Assembly: GCA_037349315.1 (NCBI GenBank)
Contig: JBAIAC010000026.1
Location: 23,031,501 to 23,095,500 of the forward strand
Direction of reading: 5' to 3'
DNA length: 64,000 nucleotides
Origin: Chelydra serpentina
Lineage: Eukaryota; Chordata; Testudines; Chelydridae
Under the pieces are notes generated by a model that was not told the DNA's origin, did not search any database, and worked only from the letters and a program-made list of their open reading frames with translations. The translations under genes and the position numbers were made by a program. How positions within the stretch are numbered: position 1 is the first letter of the stretch; each line of letters begins with the position of its first letter. Below are positions 45,666 through 58,987 of the stretch, piece after piece.

Positions 45666-47190
45666 GGTAGCGATTTACATAAAATAGGGTTATTCAACTC
45701 AAACTGCTACAACTTGGGAAGAAGGCCATTGGACATCTCTGCTGTAGTGGGGGCTGGACTTATTTCTGATATATATTTAGAACATCAGCTCTCCACTGGT
45801 GATTAGCAGTAATTTTCTGAAGAGCCCACAGGGAGCCTGTCCCCATTCCTCATTTATCTTCTGTTAAAAACCCTTTTATTCAGTCAGTTACAACATGTCC
45901 AACAACTGTCCAAAAACTAGTTTGGTCTGAAGTCTCACTCAGAAAAGCTGCTAGAGTTTAAGATCAACATCCACGTTCCCTGAAACTGCACTGCAGCCAG
46001 CGTATTAATGCTACTATGAAAACAAATCAGCAGGAAAAGGTGCCTTGGGAGTATTTCCTGGTTATTTGTGCCTATGCAATGGAAAAGCCACAAATGCTGA
46101 AGTTATTCACTTTAGTGGTATTTTCTGAGAAATGGTTCAGGCAGCAAAGCCTCCCCACCCACACTGATATGGCGGACCTGTGGAACATCCCATTAAACAT
46201 AAATGCAACAGTCCAAAGCACTGGACCTGTTTAGGCTCTGTATTGGCCCTAATTTCCCTCCAGAGAATTGGTGGCATTCTCTTGCCAGTTTCTAACTGCC
46301 TGTGGCCTGATTCTCAATTACAGTAAGTCCACTTTACATTGCTCTGGAAGTGTAAGGGGGTATTAAAGTGGGCTTTCATTACATTTACACTTTAAGACCC
46401 TTGGATATGCCTAGTACCACTAGAGTATAAGGAAAAGAAACCTAAGAGCCTGGTATATTTACTTTGTTATGCATCCCCAGGGACCTTTGAGTACTACTCT
46501 GCTATAAATGATAATCTATAAAAACGTGTAAATCCCTGTATTCTTCTGAATGAAATCTAGCCTTTTATTTCAGAACTCAACATTCAATACTTTTGGACAA
46601 CCTGGAATTCAGTCCAATTGCACACTAAGTTTACGAAAGATATACAGTATGATTCTTTAAAGCTATCTTTGCTATTTTTACTTCAGTGAATATAACTTAT
46701 TTTCCATTTCTTTAGTATGGAACAACCACGTTAAAAAAATGTTGAGTTTTGCCAAGACAAGTGTCGTGAGTTATTGGGCGTTAAGTTTTTCGGAAGTGGA
46801 ATGTCTTATATTTAAGTTGACTATTGTAGCAAGCACCAAAAACTTTTAAAAATGAAATTTGGTTCTGTTGCTATAGACATGCCTCCTCTTACTTTGTTAA
46901 TCAAGGCAACCTTGCAGTAATTACCCAAATTTCCATTGTATTGCTTTTTTAATACAGAATTTTTTAAAGGTCTCAAAAGTCCATGTGTTTTGAGGACTAT
47001 TGTGTGGGTGTATGTCTTCAAAATTACTGAGCCCTTAAAACAGAAAACGTCTTAAGTATGCCACTCTTCCTTTGCTTATACTGATGATGAAATTTCCATC
47101 ATTTTTAAACATTAATTCTCATTACAGTAATGTTGACATAACTCTTCTCAAGATGTGGGTGGCATAGAATAACCACTGTACTATGTGTCC

Positions 47191-47412
47191 CAGGGGTTCT
47201 CAAACTGGGGATCGGGCCCCTCAAAGGTGTCACATGGTTATTACATGGGGGGTTTCGAGCTGTGAGCCTCCACCCCAAAACCCTCTTTGCCTCCAGCATT
47301 TATAATGGTGTTAAATATATAAGCAAGTGTTTTTAATTTATTAGGCGGGGGGTCACACTCAGAGGCTTGCTATGTGAAAGGGGTCACCAGTACAGTAGTT
47401 TGAGAACCACTG
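47191..47412. mobile_element. hAT (Charlie-like) MITE, 222 bp
   Basis: The ends are inverted repeats, CAGGGGTTCTCAAACTGGGG at the left and AGTTTGAGAACCACTG at the right. These are typical hAT termini. The target duplication is not clean (ATGTGTCC against GTGTATTC), so the copy is older than the other MITEs here. It is non-coding. Confidence 0.82.
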
Positions 47413-47689
47413 GTGTATTCCGTATAATTGCAGCAAACAGGTAAGACACATAGTCAGTATCTAAGGCAAGTATACTACAGCCCTTACTACACATTTTCAT
47501 AGTTGTAGTTGGCCTCAGTAAGTTTTGGAAACACGTTCCATATCACCGGTGAAGCTATAGCCAAATCATGTTTCCCCTGCAGAATGCCATGATTTGTGCA
47601 AAGATCCAGACTCTTCGCATTTACTGGAAAATTATGGAGTCTGTTTCCAAAAATTTCCTTTTAACGCTACACTCCTTGGGTCTGATTCT

Positions 47690-47745
47690 GAGCCAGTGTA
47701 AATCAGTGCTAACTATTGGAGTCAGCTTTGAATTACACTGATGTA
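47690..47745. repeat. Dispersed repeat, TTACACTGATGTAA type
   Basis: TCTGATTCTGAGCCAGTGTA, then TGGAGTCAGCTTTGAATTAC, then ACTGATGTAAAATGAG match a repeat frequent in amniote intergenic DNA. A related stretch is at 46296-46400. Confidence 0.45.
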
Positions 47746-47883
47746 AAATGAGAAATAGGCCCTTTATAGTCATGCTGGTTGTGCCACGCATTATGAAACT
47801 CATTACTCTAATTCTGAAGACAATTGCAAGGCAAAGTTCCCTCCTCTTCCCACTGCCCACTTCGTCATTTAAAAAGAAGTATT

Positions 47884-47940
47884 ATGATATTGTTTGTATT
47901 GCAGAAGCACTTAGGAGCTCCAGTCATGGACCAGGAATGA
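47884..47940 (+). repeat. Dispersed repeat (CATGGACCAGGA family)
   Basis: TATTGTTTGTATTGCAGAAG, then CACTTAGGAGCTCCAGTCAT and GGACCAGGAATGA match the copy at 20635-20735. Confidence 0.55.
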
Positions 47941-49264
47941 TCACATATTTAATCTATGTAGAATCCTTGTTTGGGGATTCCCATCTTTACTGAAGAGAAG
48001 AGCTGTCTCTGTGTGTTACATACATAGACAAAGGAATACTCCATTCTTTTTGCCTGAGGTTCTTATATCATATCATGCCTTTTCCCATCCAAGCTGATGA
48101 TCTAACATGTGACTCAGAAAGGAATTAGGCACAAGACCCGGCAGTCTAGCTGTAATTACTCCCCACGCCCAAAAATCTTTATTTTTGTCCTTTTCCTTTT
48201 CTGCCATTGTTCTCTGTATCACAAAAACTGGAGCCTAAGCATCTGAATGGTCTCTTACCTGTGCATTGCCTGCCAACTCTCCTCCAGTAAACAAGGCTGG
48301 ATAGAGTTTCATTCATTCAGTGTGGTGTTCATCACAGGCATTGGTACTTCAGGATACTCACCCTCTTTCCTGGCAGCTGAAGATTCTGCCTCTAGGACAC
48401 AGCACTTCGAGGCTACTGAGCTGGCCACTCATCTAGCTATTTAAATTATAGTGCAAAAAAGTTAGTATTTCAGACTTAAAAAACCCCCAACCACACACTC
48501 CAAACTCAGGCAAGAGGATCTAATGAGATGTGCACTCCGTGTGCTAACAATGTTGACTCCAATTTCTAGCTTAAAATAATTAAGACCCTACTAAAGGGTT
48601 GAAAAGTAATTTGTTTGCATAGTGACCTTTCTAACAGCAGTTTGTGTGCTTGCTTTACTTGACTAGAGAAGTGCCCAGACCGCAGCGTGTCCCTTTAAAT
48701 ACACAAACCCATTGACACAAGAGACTATAAAGGCTCATTATTTTAAATTGCATGTAATTGGGGGATCAGTTTCAAGAGAGATGATGCTGAATCTATTGTT
48801 AAATAGTTAAATCTATTGTTAAATAATATACAACTATTGTCAAAGGAATAGTAGCATCGACCTTAAATCCACCAAAGGATAGTCAGACAGCGGTTTACTT
48901 ACCTTGCTCCCAGCTGTTACAGCACAGACAGTCTATTTAACATAATACATCAATCTTACTTCTCTTCCTTGGAAACCTGTAGTCCCATCGGGTAATGAAA
49001 GGGCACAGTGGATTACTTCTATTGTTAACTGTACAACTCAGACACATACTGGTACTTATTTTCTCTTCTTCCTCAGTAATTGGTGGGATAAATACTCTTC
49101 TAAACTGGAAATTTCAGTGTGTACCTATTTCAACGGAGTTTTTCAAGTTCATTTTGGATTTTATGCATTAGTTATTCATGCTGATTATACAGGACAAGCA
49201 TATCCCACCTGCATATATAGAGACTTCTAAGCAAGGTTCCACGTACTCTGCGGCAAGCTTGACA

Positions 49265-49375
49265 TACATTTTGTGGTAAAATCCTCTGCATTCCTCTGTT
49301 TGTACAGCACCTAGCACAGCGGGGCATCTAGGTAATACTGCAGTACAACAGATTTCAACATTTACGCCCCACTGA
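49265..49375 (+). repeat. L2/CR1-like tail fragment
   Basis: TGTTTGTACAGCACCTAGCA, then CAGCGGGGCATCTAGGTAAT and ACTGCAGTACAACAG follow the pattern of the tail at 6642-6795. Confidence 0.5.
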
Positions 49376-49749
49376 TACGGTTGGGGCAATGCACTCCTCC
49401 CTGTAGGTGCTTTTTTCAGGCTGGTTGCAGACTCAGGTCTGTTACCAAGTTAAGGTCTAAACACAGCTTTTGTAGCAATATAACTATGTCCAGTTAGAGG
49501 TGAGATCTTTTACCATAATAGTTATACTGGCAACCCCCAGTGTGGATGCAGTTACACCAGGAAAAAGATGCCTTACACTGACGTATCTTATTCCCCTTCC
49601 TGCATGGGAATAGATATACTGGTATAATAATGCACATTAGAGGGGCTTGTACAACTAACTATCCCAGGAAAGCTAGCATGGTATAATCTGTATGTTTAGA
49701 TGAGGTCTAATGTCCACACAAGTGCATTGCACCAATTTAACTAAATCAA

Positions 49750-49845
49750 TTCAGGCCTTGGCTACACAAACTTGCACCAAAGTAACTAATTAATTCACTC
49801 CTTTAATTATTTCAGTGAAAGTCTGTGTGGCCTTGTCTATCGTAG
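49750..49845. mobile_element. Possible short MITE
   Basis: GGCCTTGGCTACACAAACTT at the left faces AAAGTCTGTGTGGCCTTGTC at the right, a loose inverted repeat. The GGCTACAC motif recalls the ends of the Harbinger element at 564-2570. No clear target duplication is seen. Confidence 0.4.
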
Positions 49846-51684
49846 GGGGAAAATGTGTTTGTAAAAACATGATAGCTAACACACTTGAAAACCCTAGAAG
49901 AAATGAGCAAGCTGTAGCTAGAACCTATTCCCCTTGACCAGTTAACACATTTGAAATGTTAACTCTCACATCTAACAAACCTTTCATACCCCTAGCGTGA
50001 AGACTTTTTAGAAACAAAAGTGCCCTATTTCCATAGTTTTTAAGTTGGAAAAAAATTACTTTAGGCTAAATCAAAATAGGAAACTTACTCTAACAGAAAA
50101 GTGTTCACACGCTCACCAGCACCAAAACAACAAAAGGTGTGAGTTAGTGCAGGAGTGAGATCTTTCGGTGGCAGTTTGAGTGTATAGCCACCCTTTGTTA
50201 AATCAGTACAGTGTGTGCAGACCAGGCCTCGGGCAGACATCTTTGCATGGGTTATACTCTTGGAAGGGTTTTTCCCCTCACAATCACAAAGGGTAGAAAC
50301 GTAGGTTTTTTATAAACAAAAGCTGAGATACTAGAGCAGAGTTCTGCAGAAAGAGGTAGATTTTATGGTGACAAAATGAACGGGGTCCTGACTACAAATA
50401 AAAAGTTGAGAAAACAAAACTAGATTTAGAGAAACATCTGGGACACGTTTAATGAAAGAGATAAATATGTCAGTTGTGTGACATTTATTTTGTTCTCTCT
50501 CTTTTCAGAACATTTGTTCTTTGGTACATGTTGAAGCACAACCAGCTCTGCCTTCTACAGTACTATTTGCTCAACCTGTTCTACAGCAACAGGGAACAAT
50601 GTCTGCCAAGATTAATCTCGGAGGCAGGGGGAAGCCTATTAACTAGACACAGGTTATATTCTAGTTGAAACAAATCCAAAACTGTATTTTCTAAAAACTG
50701 TAAAAAGTTACTTTCAAATAATCAAAGCTATCCAACCAAAACAAATGGAGGTTTCAAAATGCCCAGAGCAGCAGATGAGTGAGCTAATGGGTGTGTTCAG
50801 AGTACAATTACAGAAATGTACTTTGACTTATTCAGGAATATAGATTCTGATCGAGGCCGGGAAGTGGTGACATGGACACAGTCTTGTACTGGGTACACTG
50901 GTCAGGGTTTTTGGACAGAGGAGAGTCTAGAATGGTGTTAGACTCGCTCTGTATCTGTTCTTGTAGTTGCAAAAGTTATTGCAGTAAAATCTGGAGTCCT
51001 TTTCATTAGTACTTTTCAATAGCTAGAAGCTTGTTAGGAGGCAGAAAAGTAGGGGAAGGATTAATGCAGTTACCGACAAGCCTGTCGATTGTCACAAGAA
51101 GCCCCATCATCTCTCCCCACTTCTCAGGGCCGATTTGAAAGAGCAGAGACCTCATTCTAGAGCTCATGAGACTTACCTTTTCCAAGCCATATTATAATGG
51201 AGTTACCACTACAAGATGAAACAGTCCTCACATTTGTAAAACAAATTTACATCAAACTAACTGAGCCAAGTATTCTAGACTAGACTATTTAAATGTCTGT
51301 GTTTGGTTAATCACTATTTAGCACAATTTTGTATGCGTCAATGGATCACCCATTGACTAACCACAATGAGTGTGTTCGTGGTGCACAGAGGAACCCAATT
51401 AACATTTTCAGAAGAAATTATTCCAGACCAAGACCCAGTTCCAGCTGCTGATGAGGAGAGCAAAATGCAAGGCAGTAGGCAGGGGACCAAAAGTGGTTTG
51501 AAGTTGTATTCTGTGATCCTGCAGATTGCTGAGCTGCACAAAGGGCTCCCTGTCCCCTATGCCAGTCACAGGGAGTTTGGCAACGATGTCAAGAGCGGTC
51601 ATTCTGGCTCCATGCCACCTGTTGATCCGTCCACTTTGGGATCATCTTCTTGTGGCAATGGTCTGGCGCATGATGGCTCTAATA

Positions 51685-52572
51685 CAGGGGTGGGCAAACT
51701 ATGCCCCGTGGGCTGGATCTGGCCTGTCAGGGCTTTGATCTGGCCCATGGGATTGCCAGCCCCATGGCACAGCGCGGCTAAGGCAGGCTCCCTGCCTGCC
51801 CTGGCCCTGTGCCCCTCCTGGAAGCAGCTTGCACCACATCCCTGCAGCCCCTGAGGAGGGTGGGGTGCAGAGGGCTTCGCGCACTGCCCTCACTGGCAGG
51901 CACCGCCCCCAACCCCCTCCGCAGCTCCCATTGGCCGGGAACGGGGAACCGCGGACAATGGGAGCTTCGGAGGAGGTACCCAAAGGTGAGGGCAATGTGC
52001 AGAGCATTCTGCCCCGCCCCTTCCCCAGAGGCCGCAGGGACATGGTTCTGGCCGCTTCCGGGAGCGGCACAGGGCCAGGGCAGACAGGGAGCATGCCTTA
52101 GCCCCGCTGCATGCCGCTGCCACCCCGGAGCCGCTCATGGGAAGCGGCACCGGGCTGGAGCCCACACCCTGAACCCTTCCTGCACCCTGAACTCCAACCC
52201 CCTGCCCTGAGCCCCCTGCCACACCCTACACCCCTCTTGCACCCCAACCCCCTGCCCTGAGCCCCCACTACATCCCGCACCCCAACTCCCTGCCCTGAGC
52301 CCCCTGCCACACCCCACCTGCACCCCAACTCCCTGCCCTGAGCCCCCTGTGGCACCCCTCCTGCACCCCAAACCCCTGCCCTGAGCCCCCTGCCGCATCC
52401 CTCTTGTACCCCAACCCTTTGCCCTGAGCCCCTTCCTGCACACCACACCCGCTCCCACACCCCGCACTCGCTCCCACACCCCAACCCCCTGCCCCAGCCC
52501 TATGTTCATGGCCCTGCATGCAATTTCCCCATCCAGATGTGGCCCTTGGGCCAAAAAGTCTGCCCACCCCTG
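51685..52572. mobile_element. hAT-like element with tandem-repeat interior, 888 bp
   Basis: The ends are inverted repeats, CAGGGGTGGGCAAACTATG and AGTCTGCCCACCCCTG. They are flanked by an 8-bp duplication with one mismatch (CTCTAATA at 51677-51684, CTCTAACA at 52573-52580). The left part reads GCCCCGTGGGCTGGATCTGG and the right part ATGTGGCCCTTGGGCC. The interior from about 52150 to 52500 is a C-rich tandem repeat (CACCCCAACCCCCTGCCCTG, then AGCCCC units). No transposase frame is present, and the long open frames on both strands come from composition and repeat. I recognise the family as abundant in turtles. Confidence 0.88.
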
Positions 52573-53563
52573 CTCTAACACAAGGAATAATCTGGGCCTT
52601 GAAGTCTGGAAGGCGTATCAGTGAAATTGAGCACTTGATGGTTAGATGATGATGCTGGGAAAGTTCTGAAGTGTATCAACGATAGGTGCTACCATACTGG
52701 AGCTAACATCTGTACAAACGGAGTTTCTGAACAGATTAAGGTTATTTGGATTAATGATTTTGTTTTTAAGATTTTACAATATACTTTGGACCTAACCCCC
52801 TTTTTTGGGCTAAAATAAATATTTAACGTGTTGTTTATACAACAGAAGAATTGTTTTGGTGACACTCTGTCATCAGACTACATGCCAGGTCACTACCCAG
52901 ATAAGCCGACAGTCTAAACTGTGTTTTAGTGTATTCACAAAACAAGGAAACATGATCTGGATTTATTTGTTATTTGTAAGTAATGCCATTCTGTCATTGC
53001 GAGAAATGTACTTATTCCTTGCAGGCAATCTCATAAATATTCATGTACTGTATTGGTAAAGAAATGTTCCTCTGGAAAATGCATATCTTGCATGCAGGGA
53101 AACTCAGTTTATAATCATTATTATTACACATTTATAGAGCATCAAAGCAAATTTTAAATGGATCCTTTACTATTATCAGATAACTTTGAAAATCCCACCT
53201 GTTCTATAGGGTATATTCCATTGCATAACACTGAATTCCTGTAACATAAGACACTTTCTTCATGCTGTTCAGGTGGAATTTTTAAGACTCCAGATCTGTA
53301 AACCATGGTACCCTACATCTTGAAAGGATAGAGACAGAAACCGACATCTCTCCCTGCCTCTCTGAGTGAAGGGGATGTGGCCTGTGTATGAAAGTTCAGT
53401 GCCCTCAGTACGTGGGGAACAAAACCTAGTTAATGAAGTGCCTGAATTTCCAGAGCACACAATGGGTAGAAAGCTCAGATAAGATACGGTAATGGAAGAG
53501 GGATGTAATGGGAGACGGAAAAAGTGACCTACACAAAGTTATGAACAACTTTCAGAGATGATT

Positions 53564-53569
53564 TTTATT
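53564..53569 (-). terminator. PEPD: Candidate PEPD polyadenylation signal
   Basis: AATAAA on the minus strand lies about 515 bp after the PEPD stop codon. It is the nearest clear hexamer I see for a plausible 3'UTR. The end is inferred. Confidence 0.45.
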
Positions 53570-54082
53570 AGACATTTAATTCTGTCCATTCCATCAATAT
53601 CAAGAAAAATGTAGGTGTGGCACTTTTCAGCCACTCCCAATTAACAAAAAGACTTTGTAATAGTTGTGATATAAGTTTCCATAATAGGAGTTCTAAGAAC
53701 TTTCTTATGATTACATGCAACATTCACATAATAATGCTGTTATTTTTAAAAAAATCACTGGTATCAAAATGCAGATCTGATTGGAAAGAGATAGATGAGC
53801 AGAGATTTTAAAGCTTTATAATTTCATCTGTTCATACTGTAATATTTTTCAGTTGGCACTTAGTAATATAAATTGTTGATTGCAAGCATAAAGACTTAGA
53901 GCTACCTGAATGTATAGTGCTGAATCCTTCTAACTTCATTTCTAATAAAGTAATCATTCCAGCCTAATGACTTGCCTGATTCAATTTGCTGTGCAGAATT
54001 TGATACATTTTATGTTATAAGCAGTAGTGTAAAATCAGAATGATGGCTGGTTAGCGGAAGGCAGCAACCACTCTGGAATTTG

Positions 54083-54229
54083 CTACTTTTGGCTGGCCAA
54101 GGAGTCAAATGACTTGGTGCTGCCTTGGGCTTCTGCCATGAAAGCCTCTATTTCTTCCACAGTACGTGGGACACACGTTAGTAGCTCCATTCCATTGGCT
54201 GCCACTGCAATGTCATCCTCAATTCGGAC
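54083..54229 (-). CDS. PEPD: Prolidase, terminal coding exon
   Basis: This is the last 48 codons and stop of prolidase, the cytosolic manganese enzyme (M24 peptidase family) that splits dipeptides with C-terminal proline or hydroxyproline. The exon begins after acceptor CTGTAACAG and reads [20 protein letters not shown] onward, aligning with human residues 449-493. Glu at exon position 4 corresponds to metal ligand Glu452. The C-terminal tail (SFDSLASQK) differs from human and is slightly longer, which is normal for this end. Phase 0 matches the upstream exon at 62252-62443, and the intron between is about 8.0 kb. Earlier exons lie beyond the right edge. Confidence 0.95.
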   Translation of the reverse strand, partial: VRIEDDIAVAANGMELLTCVPRTVEEIEAFMAEAQGSTKSFDSLASQK

Positions 54230-55679
54230 CTGTTACAGAGAACACAGTTACCAGTATATTGTAGTGTGTTGCGAGAGAGACACTAGTAAGCAATGGCAGT
54301 GGGAGTGTAAAGTGCACGTTCAACCCTGCTTGGTTTAGATGAACAAGGCTTTGTGAGCACCAGAACTTCCCATTGCTAGGAGAGAGGCACAGAAGTCTAT
54401 TAGGGTGGAAATTGCCCCTTTGCAGGTGCCCATGCTAGTCTCTCAGGTTCACTTAAACCCAGCAGGCAAAGGAGCCACGATGGAGGGAGTGTATCTGCAC
54501 TTGGTGTGCCAGGGGCCAGGTAGGGTCGCCTGTGGGAGGGACGAGGAAGAGGCCTTATATGGATCCAAGAAACCCAAACCCTCAGGTACAGGGGGCAGCA
54601 AGGGAACCAGGCAAACCCTTTCCCTGGTTCCTCTGGCACTTCTCCAGCACACAACCTATTTACTCTAACTATGCTGGTGACAGATTTGACCCTGAGTACG
54701 GTGCCATTCAAATGCTGACACATTTGTATCCAGAGCAGCCATGTTGCTGTGCTGGATCTAGTTGTCTTGTTCACTTTACATCACATTGTTGTCTCTTTTT
54801 TTTTTGTGAAAAGTATAATTAGCTCCACAATGAATTATCTCCAATAAATTACACGTACCTGACACTAACAAACCACCGAACCTCTGAACTTTGAGCTGAC
54901 AAACTCTTACAGCGGCGTTTACTCCAACATTACTTTTAAAAACACGATCATTTACATGTTAAAGGCTAGGTAAAAAAGTAGCAGGGTTTTTTTCTTAGCA
55001 TTTCCAGCTCTTGTTCTGCTAAAATGAAAAGCTTGTACCCTTTTCTATGTAGCTTTAATTTCCCATATCTCTTTTTACCAGGAAATATGCCTACCCAGTC
55101 ATTCCTGTTATCTTATCAGAAAAATGCTAGTAAGTCACTAAGCTGCAATAAAAGCAATTTTAGTAAGGTGACAATCCAAGAGAACACAAACCATGGTGAC
55201 TCCCACCTTACAGTGGCTTTAATTGTTTCTGACCTCTTGACATTTTAAACTAAAAATAAAGCTGGTTAACGTTTGTACTTCTGCTTGCAAAATAATTCAT
55301 TTGTTCAAACAAAATGAGTCATCTAGACGTATTAAACTGTTCAATGATGTCTTTGCCACACTATTTCTTTTACATGGTATAAAGTAAAGTGCATTATAAA
55401 GCAGAATTAAATAAACTGTTGAGTTCACACATTTGATTTGGACAGCTGTAAAATCAAAGTCTGTGAATCTCCTCTTTATACTCTGTATTTTCTGAAAAGC
55501 ATGCATTTGGAACTGCAGAAAGGAAGTTGATGACATGGCAGGAGCAAGTGCATGCATCTGAGAGAGATTTTTATTTTATTGTTCTTGACCTGATCAGTGG
55601 ATCAGAAGAATAAAACACAAGCAAAAGAATCAGACATTGCCATGTCATCTTTGAAGAAGCTGGCTGGTCAAGGAGACTA

Positions 55680-56080
55680 GGACTGGCTGATGGTAAGACT
55701 GGGAATCAGTGAAGGAAATGGGAGGGGGGACTTGGAGCCAGTTGCCGGGGGTGGGGAGGGTAGAACTGTGACTGACTGAACACAGAGACTTGGACAAAGA
55801 ATCAGGGTGAGGGGAGGAGAGACTAAGCTAAGATGAGGTGCCAGGGAGGAAGACTAGGTCTGGGAGCCAGTAGTGAGAGAGGGGAAGAAAGAAGGCATGG
55901 GGAGAGAGAGATTGGATGAGGAGCCAGAAGGGGGAGACAAGGACTGGGTGGGCAAGGAGATTGGAACAAGAAGCCTGAGGAGTGGAGACTGGGTAAGCAA
56001 GGAGAATGAGACAGGGGCAAGGAACCAGGACTGGGACAACAAGGACAGGTTTGAGGGGACAGGGCAGAACAGGTCAAGCT
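55680..56080 (+). repeat. Purine-rich degenerate repeat
   Basis: The plus strand is rich in GGGACTGGG, GGAGCCAG, AAGGAGA and GAGACAAGG-type words that recur irregularly every 30-45 bp. The other strand is therefore C/T-rich, which explains the long proline- and serine-rich open frames on minus. It may be a decayed minisatellite in the PEPD intron. Confidence 0.55.
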
Positions 56081-58204
56081 TGCCCTTTTTTTGTTTTTTG
56101 AGGGAGGAGGGAGAGAAAACAGGTAGATGAGCTTGTACGCACTAGAGAATACTCCCCTCCAGAACCTGGAATAGAACCCAAGATTCCTGAGTCTCACTAT
56201 TCCTCTGCTGTCTGCAAAGATCAGCGAAATCTACTGGCAAAATGTGTACTTCATCCGACTCTACTGATGGTCCACACAGAGGATGACAACCTACTACTAC
56301 AATCAGTTACTTTATTGGCTCACGTGGCAGAGGTCTGAGTGGTGGATCTAAAGGTTGCAACGCTACCATGTGGGTTTCAATATGCTGCCACAGGATGGAA
56401 TTTGGTTTTTTAGTTTTCTTTTTTAAAAACCTAGGAAATTACACACACGTACGTTGAGGACATTAAGACTGCAAAATCAAACACTCAAAAATTAGTTGCC
56501 TGTGCAACCTTAATTCAGCTTTCTTGTCACATGTACAGTAAATTGCAGGTGATTGGCTTTTAGCTACAAGTCTAGCTTTTGGATATATTGTACAACGTAT
56601 CCTCTAGGCATCTTTGGGTTTTTAATACACAAAATGACTTGTTTCAGAAGTATTTCTGGAGAGGCAAAGTGACCAGTAATGTAGGCATTGTCCTTCAAAC
56701 ACCACTCTCCTATCAAGTGTGGTGGCATGGCCTATTTAGATAGATAAGATTGCACAATTGTGTAACTCCAGCAGCAGACCTTCACGGGGTTGACTCAATG
56801 GACCAAATCCTGCCCACAGCAGCAGTCTCATGGGTAAAGCCAAGGACACAATGTGGGCTAAATAGTTTTCATCAGGTAAATATGTAACCAGCCTAATACA
56901 CAATTTTCCAGACTCACTAATATAGTGAGGTGCTCTGGGCTGAATGCCTTGTGTTGTCTGCCAAGTGAAGGGTGCTGTCACACACATCTAGTTCTTTTGG
57001 CTATGATATCTTAAAGCTTCGAGGGTCTAAAACACAGTTCTGACTCACATACACAGTTAAACAAACAGTGCAGTTAACATTATGTCAGACCCCAGACGTG
57101 GTTAGAAAAGTCACCTGGGATACAGCTGCTGGGAGTCCTGCCTGTGAAACAATGGGAAAATATGGCACATAGAAGCTACTATGCAAATTAAATGAGCATA
57201 AACACTGCAGTCATATTAAAGGAACTGAGTGTCTGCCATGAGGAGTCTGAGATGGCACTCTGGAGAAGTCGATGGACAGAGGTAAGGGGAGGGATTCTGA
57301 TGCCTTCCACTGACACACATCAGCATACTTGTTATTTTTAAGGTTACAAGTTTATCACACAAGAAATGTGTACATTTATACCAAATGGCAATGGAGCACT
57401 GAATAGTCTGTAGTAGTCATTATTTCTTATAGATAGTACAGTCTAGTATAAAATCCTACCTGCTGAAAATCCAAAGATTAAAACTGCCACATTACTACAT
57501 TCCTGCATTACTACAGAGCAACACTTCCTCATTATCTCAGCCTGACCAGTCTCCCCCTTCCTACACACAGCATGTTCTCATTTCAGCCACACTTTCTATC
57601 AATGATCCATTCATAGTTTATAGATAGTTAATAAATTAGTAGCTATTTGAATAAATGGTTAGTCAATTATTAGAGTCCATCACATAAATTGGTTGCTTAG
57701 TCATGCTTTTAGATGATTTTTTTAGAGAAAACTGTACATTTCATCATTGCTAACAACTTTTCTATACAAAACCTGTTTTTGGGACACTATTAAACTTGCA
57801 TGATGTGAAATATTAAGAAGCAGACTAGCATGTTTGTGATTATAATGAATCGCTTTTCAATCATTAACATACATTTACCACAAACACAGGAAGTGAACTC
57901 AGCATTATGTAAATTAAAAGTAAGTATAATAACTACTACATTGCTCTGTGAACCAAATAAAAAAAGCAATTAAATGCCCATATAGGTGCAAAAAGGAATT
58001 TTTTCTGCCTTTTAATTGTGCTTAATGTTTATTTCTGAATTTAACAAACACTGACATTTAGAAAAATAATACCATAACATTAGCACGTTTTCAAGGTCAT
58101 GGAATATGTAAAGCCATTTACTTTTAAAAGAGAACAATGTGCAAATCTAAGCAGGAAATAAATTTAAAAATCCATTTAAAATTCAGTTGTGATTCAGTGT
58201 TTTT

Positions 58205-58322
58205 ACAGGTTTCAGAGTAGCAGCCATGTTAGTCTGTGTCAGCAAAAAAACCCAGGAGTACTTGTGGCACCTTAGAGACTAACAAATTTATTTCAGCATA
58301 AGCTTTCGTGGGCTACACGACA
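58205..58322 (+). mobile_element. SINE-like turtle repeat, copy 1
   Basis: GTTTCAGAGTAGCAGCCATG, then TTAGTCTGTGTCAGC, then GGAGTACTTGTGGCACCTTA, then GAGACTAACAAATTTATTTC and GCATAAGCTTTCGTGGGCTA make up a repeat I recognise as very common in turtles. It is 5' complete, but the right end (CACTTCATCAGATGCA region) is missing or altered. Confidence 0.8.
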
Positions 58323-58635
58323 CACAGAGTTTACACATGTTGATTTGGTCGCTGTCTCAATGAGCAACAAATGCTATGGGGCAATATGAAGCCTGAGCAG
58401 AGACTGAACATAATAGGTTAAAATCAGATTGGATGGTTTTACTGGGTTTTAGAGAAAACATCACATGAACTGCCTAAATCAGTAATCAGCTTATGAGGAA
58501 TGGAAATGTCAAACCCCAATACATGTGAAAGATAAGCTCAGAGGGTACTGTTTAGAGCTAGGGTAGTCAGCTTGCCACTTTTCCTGCATGATAAATAAGA
58601 CCACAAGGGACTTTCTAAACTGGACAATCATTTGT

Positions 58636-58920
58636 ATGATGGAAGCACCTAGAGGACCCAGATGAGACAGGTGCCATGTTGTATGACGCACTGTACAAAT
58701 ATATGATAAGACACAGTCCTTGCCCCACATAGCTTACAATCTAAATAGACAGGACAAAGGACATGAGAAAAAAAATCACCTTAATTTTACAGGTGGGGAA
58801 CTAAGGCATAAAGAGATAAAGTGACTTGCCTAAGATTACACTGGAAATCTGTGACAGAACGAGGAACTGAACCCAGGTTTCCTGAGTCCCGATCTAGTAT
58901 TTTACATCCAAGACCATCCT
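58636..58920 (-). repeat. MIR-like CORE-SINE antisense with an adjoining GCGCTGTACA-type repeat
   Basis: The left part (GGAAGCACCTAGAGGACC, then GCACTGTACAAATATATG, then ACAGTCCTTGCCCCACATAG, then CTTACAATCTAAATAGACAG) is the common GCGCTGTACAAA repeat. The right part (TTTTACAGGTGGGGAACTAA, AGTGACTTGCCTAAGATTAC, CTGAACCCAGGTTTCC) is MIR-like in antisense. The two are often found together and may be one family. Confidence 0.65.
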
Positions 58921-58987
58921 TACTCTTCAAACTGGCACAATTAATAATATATACTTTAACTTTTTGACTACCTCCAGGAAAAAGTTT

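Larger units (their letters stand above)
45076..53563. other. Convergent spacer between CEBPG and PEPD
   Basis: No gene is seen in this spacer of about 8.5 kb. It holds a split MIR-like SINE (45415-45665), hAT-like elements (47191-47412, 51685-52572), a possible MITE (49750-49845) and old dispersed repeats near 46296, 47690, 47884 and 49260. Confidence 0.55.

Noticed and set aside
51366..52581. Open frames of 110-162 codons around 51.4-52.6 kb
   Set aside because: Most lie inside the hAT-like element and its C-rich tandem repeat. Translations are repetitive, and no conserved protein is seen.
55823..56197. 124-codon Pro/Ser-rich open frame on minus in the PEPD intron
   Set aside because: It is the complement of a purine-rich repeat, so its composition explains the open frame.
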